NCBI GenBank assembly: GCA_014728295.1 | Contig: WJLW01000039.1 | Coordinates: 1 to 64,000 of the forward strand | DNA length: 64,000 nt | From: Chitinivibrionales bacterium | GTDB taxonomy: Bacteria; Fibrobacterota; Chitinivibrionia; Chitinivibrionales; WJKA01 | Direction of reading: 5' to 3' | In this document: positions 18,872-28,653 of the stretch, one piece after another | Layout: every line of letters begins with the position of its first letter | Numbering within the stretch: position 1 is the first letter of the stretch | The notes under the pieces: generated by a model | Told to the model about the DNA's origin: nothing | Seen by the model: only the letters and a program-made list of their open reading frames with translations | The model's database searches: none | Position numbers and translations under genes: made by a program

Positions 18872-20049
18872 GCCGGCTTTGCCGATAATTCACTCGAACG
18901 CGCATTTATCTCGCGCTTCCACACAATCTTCGCCTGATCGAACCAGAAATGCGGACTTTCCGGGCCGGAGATATTCAGATTTTCGGGCAGCGTTTCTGTC
19001 AATTCCTCAAACTGCTGAAAAGCCTGTGACGCCTCTTTTATCTTTTCGAGATTGAGCGACGCATTCATCAAAATGAAATATGATTTGGCCAACTCGGTGT
19101 GAGTGTAGTCGGATTTATTGTTCAGCACCTGAGTTACCCAGGTGCGGCATCCGTCAATAAGCTCTTTTTTCTGTTCCGTGGTTGCATAGCGAATCGTGAG
19201 GTAATTGAGATATGCAATAGTAAAGGGTGTCGCAACTTTTTTATTGACTGCCAGGCTTCGGGCGCATTTCTCCGAAAGCAGCCATGCGTAATAACATGCC
19301 TCTTTTTCGCGTGGATACCTGAATATCATTTCATTAATACTGCCAAGATCATCAACCATCTTTTTGCGGGCCTTGATGCCCTTTGACAAGACAAGCTTTG
19401 ATTCGCCGTCGATCCGGGAGTGCGCAGTAATTTTGTCTTTAACCAGCCCGTTAAATAACCACACGTCGGGTGAAGCCATGTAGCATTCCATGCAGATGAT
19501 CGGCATATGGCCCATGGCATTGATTTCTTCATCAGTGCCCTTAGGGTAAGCTATGGGAAATGGATCTGCACCTTTCCATTTCCAGTCGTATTCATTGGCG
19601 TCGATAAGATAGCCGATGACGTCTTTGGAACCGCACACGCCGCAGGAACAACTCAGTTTTGCAAACTGCTTGTCAGGCTCGGTACATGAACGATACCTAT
19701 CATACTCCGAGGTAATTGCCTCTTTTTGTAAACCTTCGCAGTTGTCTATCAGGGTCAGCACTTTGTTCAAGTTTACACTTTCGATCATCTCCTTGACGGT
19801 GTCGGAAGGTGTCAGTATGTACAGTTTCGTTGAACTGTTTTCCATGCGTTTTTGCAGGTTGATGATCAGCCGAAATGCGCTCGAGTCAATAACGTTGACT
19901 TTCGAGAGATCCAACACCAGGTTCTTGCCGGGGTACTCTTCGATATGCCGCGTAAAGTGCGGCGCAAGCCTGGGTATCTCAGGAAGCCGTATTTCCCCTT
20001 CGATTGCATGGACATTATAGCTGTCGAATGAAGTCTGTACTATATCCAT
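18868..20049 (-). CDS. STAS domain fused to a DUF2225-like cysteine-rich domain
   Basis: The first 105 residues form a STAS (anti-sigma-antagonist type) domain, with the hallmark NLVLDLSKVNVIDSSAFRLI, where VIDSSA is the usual phospho-acceptor loop. Residues from about 130 carry two cysteine clusters (CSCGVCGS and CMECYM). Helical material follows (YYAWLLSEKCARSLAVN and LAKSYFILMNASLNLEKI), as in DUF2225 proteins, where CxxC knuckles precede TPR-like helices. The fusion suggests a signalling protein whose partner switching is linked to a metal-binding or redox module; that is inference. GGAG lies 8 bases before the ATG. Confidence 0.75.
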   Translation of the reverse strand: MDIVQTSFDSYNVHAIEGEIRLPEIPRLAPHFTRHIEEYPGKNLVLDLSKVNVIDSSAFRLIINLQKRMENSSTKLYILTPSDTVKEMIESVNLNKVLTLIDNCEGLQKEAITSEYDRYRSCTEPDKQFAKLSCSCGVCGSKDVIGYLIDANEYDWKWKGADPFPIAYPKGTDEEINAMGHMPIICMECYMASPDVWLFNGLVKDKITAHSRIDGESKLVLSKGIKARKKMVDDLGSINEMIFRYPREKEACYYAWLLSEKCARSLAVNKKVATPFTIAYLNYLTIRYATTEQKKELIDGCRTWVTQVLNNKSDYTHTELAKSYFILMNASLNLEKIKEASQAFQQFEELTETLPENLNISGPESPHFWFDQAKIVWKREINARSSELSAKPA

Positions 20050-20175
20050 GACTGTTCTCCATAACCCTGAGGAAAAAAGTTATACATAAATGATACTTAA
20101 TTCTATCATCAACGTACAAATATGTCAGCAGTTAATTTGTGATATATCACCAGATTAGTAATAGTATCATGTTGA

Positions 20176-20733
20176 CTAATGATCTTCAACAGCCGGCAGA
20201 AAACGGGAAACAATAGTGCTGTACGGAAAAGAGCGCCGGTAATCGGTCAGTAGCACGGCCAGGCGGTGCAGAGCTTTAGGCGATCGCGCCGAGCCGAAGA
20301 GGGTGCCGCGGGTCGTAACGCTCCACGAATATTCTTCTTTGCGATGCCTGCTCAACAGCGTTATCGTGACCGGCATGTCAAGTGTGTCGTTGGTGATACG
20401 AGCCCTGTTGATTGAGATTCGCAACACGGCGGAAGCCGAAACCGAATCTGCAGCCAACTCGTACATCCCGCGGTTTTGCCGGTCGCGCAATGCCGTTGTC
20501 AGGCTGGTCCTGATTGCGTCAACTCGTTTGAGCAGCGTTGCATCGAAGCTACTGTCCTCGGGCCATTCGTCAAGGAGCATAAGCAGGTGCGTGTTGGCTA
20601 CCGGGGCCACGTAGATGCGTTCGTGTGCGAGTGAAATATGCTTCTCTTTGGGTTGGTCGTGGGACGTGCAGCCCGTTAGCGCGAGAATCAGTCCGGCACA
20701 AAAGGCAGCAGATTTCCCGGTGAGTGGTATCAT
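20176..20733 (-). CDS. Lipoprotein of unknown function
   Basis: This 185-residue protein has a lipobox (LILALTGC) after an N-terminal hydrophobic stretch, so it should be lipid-anchored in the envelope. The body starts HISLAHERIYVAPVANTHL and contains a DALLKRV-like helix then alternating strands (AVLRISINRARITNDTLDMPVTI shortened here to its central part). This pattern is seen in LptE-like or DUF4136-like lipoproteins, but I cannot name a family. Its ATG overlaps the stop region of the metallopeptidase gene by 4 bases, so the two are translationally coupled. Confidence 0.72.
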   Translation of the reverse strand: MIPLTGKSAAFCAGLILALTGCTSHDQPKEKHISLAHERIYVAPVANTHLLMLLDEWPEDSSFDATLLKRVDAIRTSLTTALRDRQNRGMYELAADSVSASAVLRISINRARITNDTLDMPVTITLLSRHRKEEYSWSVTTRGTLFGSARSPKALHRLAVLLTDYRRSFPYSTIVSRFLPAVEDH

Positions 20734-23105
20734 GGCAGCACCAGTATCTTTTGTTCGACGGGCCGGTCGCTTTTTCGGAATGACGATCCGGTATACACCA
20801 GCGCATAGTAGGTTCCCGGCACTATTTTGTGACCCAGGTTATTGCGCAGCGTCCAGTCGACCGTGCCCGGCCCACGATCGTGCTCGCGCCATTCCCACCA
20901 AGTGGAGCCCCGGTTTTTATCGACGTTGCAGACCAGGTTGCCTTCGAGCGTATAGACGCGTACGGATTGTATTTTGTCAAGCATGAACGTGATTTTGGGC
21001 AGCCTGGATATACGTACCGGGTTGGGATAGACCACCAGTGAAGCCGGAATCGGTTTGCGCGCGAGAAGTGAATAGCTTCCCTTGTGCCGCAACGAAAAGC
21101 TCCACCGGGCTATGTCGAATTGCTTAACAAGGCTGTCCTCCACCAGCCTCCACTTTTCCTCGAGCCCATCCCATCGGTACACTGCCAGCGAATCTTCGCT
21201 GATGTTGTGTGTGTTCATCAACGCTGCAAGTCGCCGATTTTTAAAAACGACGCGTGTTTCAAGGTCGTAGGTTCCGGCAATCCAGGCCGGCGGGAAAATG
21301 ATATCTACCGGATCGGTCACCCGCAGCAGTGACTGGCTGGTCAATGCGGCGGCCTGCTGTTGAGTCGGTGTTACCGGCACAAAGCGCAATGTGCCGCGCA
21401 GGCTGTCTGTTGCAATAAAATCAATTGCAATCGAATCAACGGTTTTATATCTGTCGGTACGGCTGTAGCTGTAGCGTCCCGTATCTCCTGGTTCATAGCT
21501 GACCGGCAGCGTACCAAAGGTGACTGATGCCTGACGGTTGCGATCAACGTCACCGTTGGTTACCATCATCACCAGGCGGCTGAATTGACTCACGGGAAAC
21601 ACCTCGATTTTGCCCAGCAGATCTTTGGAGACCTTAATTGAGACAATCGAATCCTGACGCGTCGTATCTGCCCGGTGCATGATCAGACTTGCTTCGAACG
21701 GCGCGGGAAGCAGTGCACTGTCGCTGCCGACAAAAACGATGTCCAGTTTCTCATTCTGCGCAGCATCACAGGCATACGCAAAGGCCTGCATCCCCCAGTC
21801 GGCAACGGATTTGGTGATCGAATTTGTTTCGTCAAGCGAATCGATATCCACGCGCCATTCATCAAATGCACCGGCGTCCGGTATAAAGCGCGTGGTATCG
21901 GCGCGTGCACCGGTAAAGTAGGATGCCCGGTGGAATCTGTGCAAAAGACCGTACCAGTCATGGAGCGTGCTGTCACCGGCTTGCTGCAGGTTCTGGATAA
22001 ACCCTGTTTTTGTCGCGTAGTTCGTAACGTGAACATTCCTGACAAAATTGATCCCGGGAGTGGCGTATGCATGATAGTACAGATACAGCATCAGCAAAGA
22101 GTGACGATAGACATAATTGGGAATTGCGTTGTTCTTATCGTCAAGCAGACCGGAATAAGGATTGCCAAAAAATCCCGTTGAATACTGATGGTAGTCGTCA
22201 ATTTCGGGAAAGGCCAGCTCTTCCATCATGGTTGCCGTGCCCTCGAGCCAGGAGAATGGGAAATCATCCAGCTCCCCGCCGTTGGACAACTGGTGCGTCA
22301 TGGCATACTGTATCGAATGGAAAAATTCATGCGCGGCCGTAACGAAAATACCGCTGGAAGGCATCGTATCGTATCCGAACTGCTCCCAGCCGGCCCAGTT
22401 GTTGCGGATGGTAAAGTGGCTGCTGAAACCCACGGCTTGCGCGCTGATGGGATCGCCGGGGTAGGTCAGGCCATAGTTGCCTGCACCCACATTGCCGATT
22501 ATGACATTGTACTTTGACGGATCGCCTCTGCTGCGGTCGGCCGCCACCGGCTTGACAAATCCGAAACGCTCGATTTCCATTGACCAGGTGCTGTCCATGC
22601 CCCAGGCTACGATATCGATATAGTCCGGTATGCCGTTGGGGGCATTGACCTTCTCCCGCCAGTTTTGAGACGAGTAGCCAAAGGTATCAGCGGTATCAAC
22701 CGCCTCGCCGTGAGCCGGATTCGTTGTATAGTAGATTTCGAAATTACCCCCGGGGGAAGCATACATGCGAAAATCGGCGGGAATTGCAAGTGCGCGCAGG
22801 TACGTTTTTTTGAATGCGGGGCTCAGATTTTTCCACTGCCGGGCAATGATGTGCAGATCGAGTTGGTCAACAATATGCTCACCCGCCGGCGCCACCATGG
22901 TGCGCGGATCCTTGCGTTCGAACCATGGCGATACCCGGCGCTCGAAGTGCCTGATTGCAGTTGCCGAAACATTGGTGCTCGCAAACAACCGCGCACGCTC
23001 GGTCCGATCCTCGACATGCAGCCGCCTGGCCGAAAGCGCCATCGACAGGCCGATAATCATACAAATGATATGACGCAACGGTAGTGGTGGGGTCGGGATA
23101 TTCAT
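20730..23105 (-). CDS. Secreted zinc metallopeptidase (MXAN_6640-like) with a C-terminal FlgD-Ig/sorting module
   Basis: This 791-residue secreted protein has a hydrophobic signal (RHIICMIIGLSMALSARR). The zinc motif HEFFH sits in VTAAHEFFHSIQYAM, followed about 35 residues later by FSWLEGTATMMEELAFPE, whose glutamate is the likely third ligand (gluzincin pattern). The upstream domain (FEIYYTTNPAHGEAVDTADT, then GIPDYIDIVAWGMDSTW) is typical of the MXAN_6640 family of putative metalloproteases. The C-terminus starts at VVYPNPVRI and ends LGHKIVPGTYYALVY, a FlgD-Ig / type IX-like module. It is the first gene of a pair with the lipoprotein. The substrate is unknown. Confidence 0.83.
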   Translation of the reverse strand: MNIPTPPLPLRHIICMIIGLSMALSARRLHVEDRTERARLFASTNVSATAIRHFERRVSPWFERKDPRTMVAPAGEHIVDQLDLHIIARQWKNLSPAFKKTYLRALAIPADFRMYASPGGNFEIYYTTNPAHGEAVDTADTFGYSSQNWREKVNAPNGIPDYIDIVAWGMDSTWSMEIERFGFVKPVAADRSRGDPSKYNVIIGNVGAGNYGLTYPGDPISAQAVGFSSHFTIRNNWAGWEQFGYDTMPSSGIFVTAAHEFFHSIQYAMTHQLSNGGELDDFPFSWLEGTATMMEELAFPEIDDYHQYSTGFFGNPYSGLLDDKNNAIPNYVYRHSLLMLYLYYHAYATPGINFVRNVHVTNYATKTGFIQNLQQAGDSTLHDWYGLLHRFHRASYFTGARADTTRFIPDAGAFDEWRVDIDSLDETNSITKSVADWGMQAFAYACDAAQNEKLDIVFVGSDSALLPAPFEASLIMHRADTTRQDSIVSIKVSKDLLGKIEVFPVSQFSRLVMMVTNGDVDRNRQASVTFGTLPVSYEPGDTGRYSYSRTDRYKTVDSIAIDFIATDSLRGTLRFVPVTPTQQQAAALTSQSLLRVTDPVDIIFPPAWIAGTYDLETRVVFKNRRLAALMNTHNISEDSLAVYRWDGLEEKWRLVEDSLVKQFDIARWSFSLRHKGSYSLLARKPIPASLVVYPNPVRISRLPKITFMLDKIQSVRVYTLEGNLVCNVDKNRGSTWWEWREHDRGPGTVDWTLRNNLGHKIVPGTYYALVYTGSSFRKSDRPVEQKILVLP

Positions 23106-23424
23106 AAGCAGATGATCGTATACTATTATATATCATAAGTACGTTTCAGGGGTAGGGATATTCGGTTTTTCGGTGATTGTGCAAAGGCGAGCCGCGATTC
23201 TCCGTCCTGGCATGCGCGCAATTGGGGCCGATTAATGCAAACGCTGTAACACATCAATTGTTTGCAGCGCTCTAATATATGTATTTTACCCGGGTTAGAA
23301 ATCACGCGGGCTGTGACGGCATTAAGAAGTGGATACGAGTAGTTCGGCGTGCGTAATCCGGGTATTGCAGGCTGTAACCAGATGGCAATTGATCATACTG
23401 AATTCGGGATATGAGGAGGATGCG
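23106..23424. other. Divergent intergenic region
   Basis: This 319-base gap lies between the divergently transcribed metallopeptidase and the giant repeat protein. An AT-rich block at 23121-23135 contains TATAAT on the minus strand (23130 to 23125), a possible -10 for the metallopeptidase, without a good -35. TGCAAAC (23236-23242) and GTTTGCA (23260-23266) form a perfect 7-bp inverted repeat that could be an operator. Nothing else was recognised. Confidence 0.45.
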
Positions 23425-26400
23425 ATGGCATGTGCATTCAAGGTCAGCCGTAAGCTATTTGTTGCATTGACAATCATCATTGCGGCTACACTTCACGCCA
23501 GGGTATGCGATCACACGCGCATTGCGATTAATTGCGGGGGCACGGCAATCTCATTCGGCAGCTGGCAGAGCGATTCGGCATATTGCACGACACTCGGCAG
23601 CAACTCTCAGCATACGATTGATGATACGCTGCAACGCCTTGAGCATGCATTCGCCGCGCCCTATGAAGTGTATTTTTCCCGGCGAGTCGCAGGGGGTAAC
23701 GGCAAAATTGCCTATTCGTTTCCTGATTGCCAAAAGGGTACCTATACGGTTCGTTTGCATGATGCACAATTCCGACAGGGTATGGCTTCGGTGGACATCG
23801 TCGTTGAAGGCAGGCAGGTTCTTGAAAATTTCTCCGGATTTGTCGCCGCCGATAAGCTCAATGCCGCCGGCATAGTTGAGTTTGTTGCACGGGTTACTGA
23901 TACTAACGGGCTTCAAATTGATTTTGTTAACAAAGGCAGGCGCCGCGCCGCCGGCATTGCGGGTGTGGAAGTTGTGCCCTGGATCGATGGAAATCCGGTT
24001 CCAGTTGATTACGGCAATTCGGCTGTGTTTACCACTAAGGCCCGGAAGCGGCAAGTTACGATGGCCGGCCGGTGTGTTGACAAAAACGACGTATCTCCGG
24101 ACGACGCCTGCATTGCCGTCCTGGGCGATCTTGCCGGGACCGCGGAATTGTTTTCAAGTCCCATTGCGTATCCGTTTGGAGTAGTGCAGGCAACATCAGT
24201 AAATGATTCCGGAAAATTCACCCTGTCTTTGCCTCCGCGAGTGTTTCCCGTCATTCTTTCTGTTCAAGCGCCGGGCTATGCTGTCGGTGAAATAATGCTC
24301 GATTCGCTGCCGCCCGACCCGGTCGGAGTGCAACTGGCCCGGCTGCAAACACGCATCGTGCGAATCGCTCAGGGTATTGACGGAAAACCGTTGCATGGTG
24401 CGTTCGTCAAGGCATCGTTCGGTGATATCGGGTATGCTCGTATTGACTCCACCGATGTGACGGGGTGTGCAGCGCTTATCAATCTTGAACCCGGAAGCTA
24501 TACCTTGTCGATTCGTTCGCCGGGGTTTCTGGAATACCGGGATGAACTGGTTATTGGGGAAGAAGGCCCGGATACCATCGGTATTGTCATGGACAAAGGT
24601 CAATCCATCTCAGGTCAAGTTGTTGCTGTCGGCACGGAGCAGACGCCAATCGCCGATGCCACAGTCTATGCCAATGTAATACGCTCAGGAATCCGACAAA
24701 AGGCTGTCAGTGATGCGAAAGGACAATTTACCATCACCGGTCTGCCCGACACCGGCTCACTTGTTCTTTCTGCCCGAAAACAGGGATATAATCAGCAACG
24801 AAGAAGCCGACGGGGCTTTGAGCCGATAGGTCTTGCAAACCTCGGTGTGGTTACAAAAGAGCAAACAACAGTCATTCTGGAACAAGCATCGCATTTGACG
24901 GTTCATTTCACCAATGACGAGTCGCTTGATGGGCGGGCTGTCTCCATTAACTATACCGGTAGACGGGGGCCACGCTTTCGGCCGGGCGGCGGAGGAAACA
25001 TGATCAGGAATAATACATTTGTTTTCAAGAGCATTTCGCCCGGCATGCACTCATTTTCAATGGAAGTGGAGGGATACCAGCCAACCAATGACACTTCGGT
25101 TACGTTGAAACCGGGAGAAGGCCTGGACATTTCCGTCTATGTCAACAAGGGGCTTTCCCTGTCCGGCACGGTCACTTCGCCCTCATTGCAACCCATAGCA
25201 GGTGTGAACGTCACGCTTGGTGGAAGCAATGCCCGAAGTCCGGGATTTGTTATGCACAGTCGCAGGGAGACCTATGACGCGCGAACCGATTCTTCCGGCA
25301 GATTCAAGCTTGAAGGCTTGAAGGCAGGTACTGTCAGGTTTTCGCTGGAGCATGAGGAATACCGGACACTCGACACCAGTATCACTCTGGAAGAAAAAAA
25401 AGATGGTGATAATTTCAAAGCAAAGCTGCAGGTCGGCGCGGGCGTTGCGGGCAAGGTCGTGGATGAGCAACAGGAACCGGTTGCGCGTGTTCGAGTCGCA
25501 CTGACACGATCCGGTCAAGTCCGTAATCGCATAGACAATATGGTGATGACGGGCAGAAACGGGGAATACTTATTCACCGGATTGGCAGCAGGATCCTACG
25601 AGGTAACGATCTTGTCCGAGAAGTATGTTGCCGAACGAAAAACAGTTCAGCTGACCGCCGGACTAAGGCTGGAACGTGAAGATTTCGTCTTGCGTGAAGG
25701 ATATGCGATTACCGGAACGGTTTACCAGAACAATGAAGGCGCCAAGAACATCACGGTAATAGCAACCCCTCCGGAATTGAATGAAATTAACGCCAATTAT
25801 TCCTACGCCCGGACGGACAATGACGGCAACTTTGAATTGAAAGGATTGACGCGCGAAAAGTATGATCTGCGTGTAGCTACTCGACAAACGGCCCGCATGC
25901 CGCAAGTTTACGCGACTATTGAAGCGCCTGCCGCCAATGTCGTCATCGAATTGGAAAAGGAGAAAGAATTCACCATCTCGGGCAACGTCAAGGGTGTGGA
26001 TGGTATGGCAATTGAAGTATTTCAGGTCAAGGCGCAAAGTGCGAGCCGGGGACTCTTTTACCCCCACAGCAGGTTTCTGGATTTTTTCCACGGCGCCTAT
26101 ACCATGAAAGTGCCTGAGGTCGGTGCCTATAAAGTGGTGGCCCGGGCCGAGGGATATGCCCAATATATTTCAAAAACGATAACGGTTTCGGAATCCCGGG
26201 ATCAAATTACCCACGACATAACGCTGAGCAAAGGGGTGACGCTGAAAGGTGTGGTCATCAGCGAAGCATCTCAGCCGTTGGCGAATGTCGCAGTTACTCC
26301 CGAAATCGAATCGGGTGCACAGACCTGGAACCGGGACAGAACGTTAACGACAAAAGGGACGCGAACAGATCGGCGGGGCGCTTTTATGATTCGCAATGTC

Positions 26401-27822
26401 AACCTTGATAACACCATTGTACATTTCGCAAAAGATAGATACCTTGCCAAATCAATTATACTCGATCCTGACGTGCAGGTGAGCCGCATGCAGGTTACGC
26501 TGGAAAAGGGAGGTACTGTCGAGGGCTATGTCTTTGACGATGCAAAGCAGCCGGTACAGGGTGTGCGGGTTGCGGTGACCACACATCTGAATGAACGGGC
26601 GCATCATTCCAAATACCGGTCCGAAACCGATAACAGCGGGTTTTATCGGATTGCCGATGTCGCTGCCGGGCCGGCCAGCATCACGGCAATCGAGCTTGAT
26701 CTGTGGAAGTCAATCGAGATTCGGAAGGGGGTGACCACTACCGTGAATATTGAGCAGCCGGAATATATGGGCAAAATTACCGGAACGATATTGTTCAATA
26801 ATGCACCGGTAGAAAGTGGAGAAATCAAGCTTTCCAATCCATTGCAGGCTGCTAATCGAACCGGCGAAAAAAGGGTTGAGGTTGCCGATGGAAGCTTTAT
26901 ATTTGAGAAGGTACGCCGCGGCAGCTACCAGCTTGCCTATCGAAAGGCAGATAGCCGGATATTTCAAAGATGCGCACTCGTTAGTGTTGGGCGGGATGAG
27001 GTTGTCAGTGTCGAGATAAAATTGACTTCCGCAGAAATTTCAGGGCGTTTGGTGCATAAAAAAAACGGCCATCCCATGCGCAACGTAATCATCAGCCTCA
27101 ACGACGATAAAGAGCTGCACTGGATCAGTGGCGGCAGATCGGATATGGACGGCAGGTTCACCATCAACCATGTCGAGTCCGGCAGATATAGTTTAATGTT
27201 CATGATGCAGGGCTTTATTAAAAAGGTGATGCCGGTGTCGGTCGGTCCGGATGAATCCGTTGATTTAGGAACCATTGAGCTTTATAAAGGCCTCGACTTT
27301 TTCGGCACGGTCACCACCGCCGGCAGCAATGTCGCCCAAGCCGGCTATTGCTACTTGTACGATCGCACAACCGGCTATTTTATCGACCGCTTTGATATCA
27401 GCTCCGGAGAATTTCACTCGGGTTATCCTCTGGAGGAAGGAGACTATCTGGTTACTGCCGGTGCAGAAGGATTTTTTATGGATAACCAGTTTATGCGACT
27501 GGACAACGAAAAAGCATCCGTCACTCTCAATCTCGAGCCCTGCAAACCAGTTTTTATTACGGTAAAAGATAAGCACGACAATCCTGTCAAAAACGCCTAT
27601 GTCTACCTGAGCAAAAAGTTTAACGACATGCCCGTACCAGTCGCTCAGCATGCATCGGAGATGGTGCTCAAAACCGACGCGTTGGGAAGAACCGAGATAC
27701 GATCGTATTTCAAAGGCAACCAGAAAATTGTTGCGGGGCATATGAATTACAAAGATTATGTACAGGAATTTGATTTTAGCTCAGGGCAGGAGCGCAGGCT
27801 TGAGATCGTATTGTCGCATTAG
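23425..27822 (+). CDS. Giant secreted malectin-like / carboxypeptidase-regulatory repeat protein
   Basis: This is a 1465-residue exported protein. The signal peptide is near residues 8-27 (RKLFVALTIIIAATLHARV). Residues 30-190 form a malectin-like carbohydrate-binding domain (RIAINCGG, EVYFSRRVAGGNGKIAYSF, GTYTVRLHDAQF). About 13 repeats of roughly 80-100 residues follow, each with a carboxypeptidase-regulatory or CnaB-like pattern: SGTV..PVAGVxVxxx ... DSSGRFxLxGLxxGxYxLxxxxxGY. Examples start at SISGQVVAVGTE, GVAGKVVDEQQEPVARVRVA and GTVEGYVFDDAKQPVQGVRV. No catalytic domain or C-terminal anchor is visible. The start at 23425 has GAGGAGG 6 bases upstream; the open frame extends back to 23329 without one. 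It is probably a surface adhesin or scaffold. Confidence 0.83.
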   Translation: MACAFKVSRKLFVALTIIIAATLHARVCDHTRIAINCGGTAISFGSWQSDSAYCTTLGSNSQHTIDDTLQRLEHAFAAPYEVYFSRRVAGGNGKIAYSFPDCQKGTYTVRLHDAQFRQGMASVDIVVEGRQVLENFSGFVAADKLNAAGIVEFVARVTDTNGLQIDFVNKGRRRAAGIAGVEVVPWIDGNPVPVDYGNSAVFTTKARKRQVTMAGRCVDKNDVSPDDACIAVLGDLAGTAELFSSPIAYPFGVVQATSVNDSGKFTLSLPPRVFPVILSVQAPGYAVGEIMLDSLPPDPVGVQLARLQTRIVRIAQGIDGKPLHGAFVKASFGDIGYARIDSTDVTGCAALINLEPGSYTLSIRSPGFLEYRDELVIGEEGPDTIGIVMDKGQSISGQVVAVGTEQTPIADATVYANVIRSGIRQKAVSDAKGQFTITGLPDTGSLVLSARKQGYNQQRRSRRGFEPIGLANLGVVTKEQTTVILEQASHLTVHFTNDESLDGRAVSINYTGRRGPRFRPGGGGNMIRNNTFVFKSISPGMHSFSMEVEGYQPTNDTSVTLKPGEGLDISVYVNKGLSLSGTVTSPSLQPIAGVNVTLGGSNARSPGFVMHSRRETYDARTDSSGRFKLEGLKAGTVRFSLEHEEYRTLDTSITLEEKKDGDNFKAKLQVGAGVAGKVVDEQQEPVARVRVALTRSGQVRNRIDNMVMTGRNGEYLFTGLAAGSYEVTILSEKYVAERKTVQLTAGLRLEREDFVLREGYAITGTVYQNNEGAKNITVIATPPELNEINANYSYARTDNDGNFELKGLTREKYDLRVATRQTARMPQVYATIEAPAANVVIELEKEKEFTISGNVKGVDGMAIEVFQVKAQSASRGLFYPHSRFLDFFHGAYTMKVPEVGAYKVVARAEGYAQYISKTITVSESRDQITHDITLSKGVTLKGVVISEASQPLANVAVTPEIESGAQTWNRDRTLTTKGTRTDRRGAFMIRNVNLDNTIVHFAKDRYLAKSIILDPDVQVSRMQVTLEKGGTVEGYVFDDAKQPVQGVRVAVTTHLNERAHHSKYRSETDNSGFYRIADVAAGPASITAIELDLWKSIEIRKGVTTTVNIEQPEYMGKITGTILFNNAPVESGEIKLSNPLQAANRTGEKRVEVADGSFIFEKVRRGSYQLAYRKADSRIFQRCALVSVGRDEVVSVEIKLTSAEISGRLVHKKNGHPMRNVIISLNDDKELHWISGGRSDMDGRFTINHVESGRYSLMFMMQGFIKKVMPVSVGPDESVDLGTIELYKGLDFFGTVTTAGSNVAQAGYCYLYDRTTGYFIDRFDISSGEFHSGYPLEEGDYLVTAGAEGFFMDNQFMRLDNEKASVTLNLEPCKPVFITVKDKHDNPVKNAYVYLSKKFNDMPVPVAQHASEMVLKTDALGRTEIRSYFKGNQKIVAGHMNYKDYVQEFDFSSGQERRLEIVLSH

Positions 27823-27832
27823 TAGAGTTTTT

Positions 27833-28540
27833 TTAACGGTGAAAATAAGGGCACTTCTTCCCAAGGCACTCTTTATTGAGGCGGCTGAAATCGCAGGTGA
27901 TATGCTGCCTATGGGAAAGCCCGTACTTTCTTGAGGCAAGATCAAGTGTTGCGAATGAATCTCGTTTGCAGCATCGCGGACCACCCAGTTTTGCGATGGT
28001 GAGCAGGCTTTCCCCGGTCATGAGATTTGCTTGTTGCCATTCATTCTTTTTCAAGGGTGTTGCATCGTGAATCAGGCTGACGAAGATACCGGCGCCAACC
28101 GCCGCACCGCAATTGCCATGAAATCCGCACGAGCCCCCCGGTACCTTTTCGGCGCGTTGGCGTGCCTGTTTGATTTTGCTGATTTTAGGCTGGGAGTCGC
28201 CGCGCTGATTGTAATATGCCGCCAGCAAAACTGCCGGTGTCAGGAAGTGATGCTCCGGCCCGTGCATTTTGATTGACGGATGCTTCATAAGCATTAGGGC
28301 GAGTTCTATCGGATCGGTTGTGGACGATGATGTGCAGTGCGCTTCGATGATGTCATTTGCCTGCATCGCGTGGCAGTAATCACATAGGTAGTGTCCGGCT
28401 ACGCAGTGGGTGTAGGTCATCTCCCGGCGATTGCAGTAAATGCATGTCAGCTCGGAGGCATTCTTGACATAGGTCAGTTCTCTGCCGCAAACCACGCACC
28501 CGCTTTTTTCTTCCATGACGCGACCAATTCCAGTATACAT
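27833..28540 (-). CDS. DUF5714-family cysteine-rich protein
   Basis: This 235-residue protein has many cysteines. The N-terminal CVVCGRELTY and CIYCNRREM form one zinc-ribbon-like unit, and GHYLCDYCHA follows. The conserved block SIKMHGPEHHFLTPAVLLAA and the glycine/cysteine-rich GGSCGFHGNCGAAVGAGIF match DUF5714 proteins, which occur alone or fused to methyltransferase or radical SAM proteins in anaerobes. Histidines and cysteines in GPEHH and CGFHGNCG could bind a metal or cluster. ATG 28516 (MEEKSG) is an alternative start. It is convergent with the giant repeat protein, 10 bases apart. Confidence 0.75.
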   Translation of the reverse strand: MYTGIGRVMEEKSGCVVCGRELTYVKNASELTCIYCNRREMTYTHCVAGHYLCDYCHAMQANDIIEAHCTSSSTTDPIELALMLMKHPSIKMHGPEHHFLTPAVLLAAYYNQRGDSQPKISKIKQARQRAEKVPGGSCGFHGNCGAAVGAGIFVSLIHDATPLKKNEWQQANLMTGESLLTIAKLGGPRCCKRDSFATLDLASRKYGLSHRQHITCDFSRLNKECLGKKCPYFHR

Positions 28541-28653
28541 ACGTTAAGTGTGTAAAATACTACAACTACGCGTGGTGATTTCGGATAAAGCATCGATTAT
28601 ATTATTCAAAATTAACGGTACCGAGTCTTTTTTCTTGATGAAAGGAATGAATC

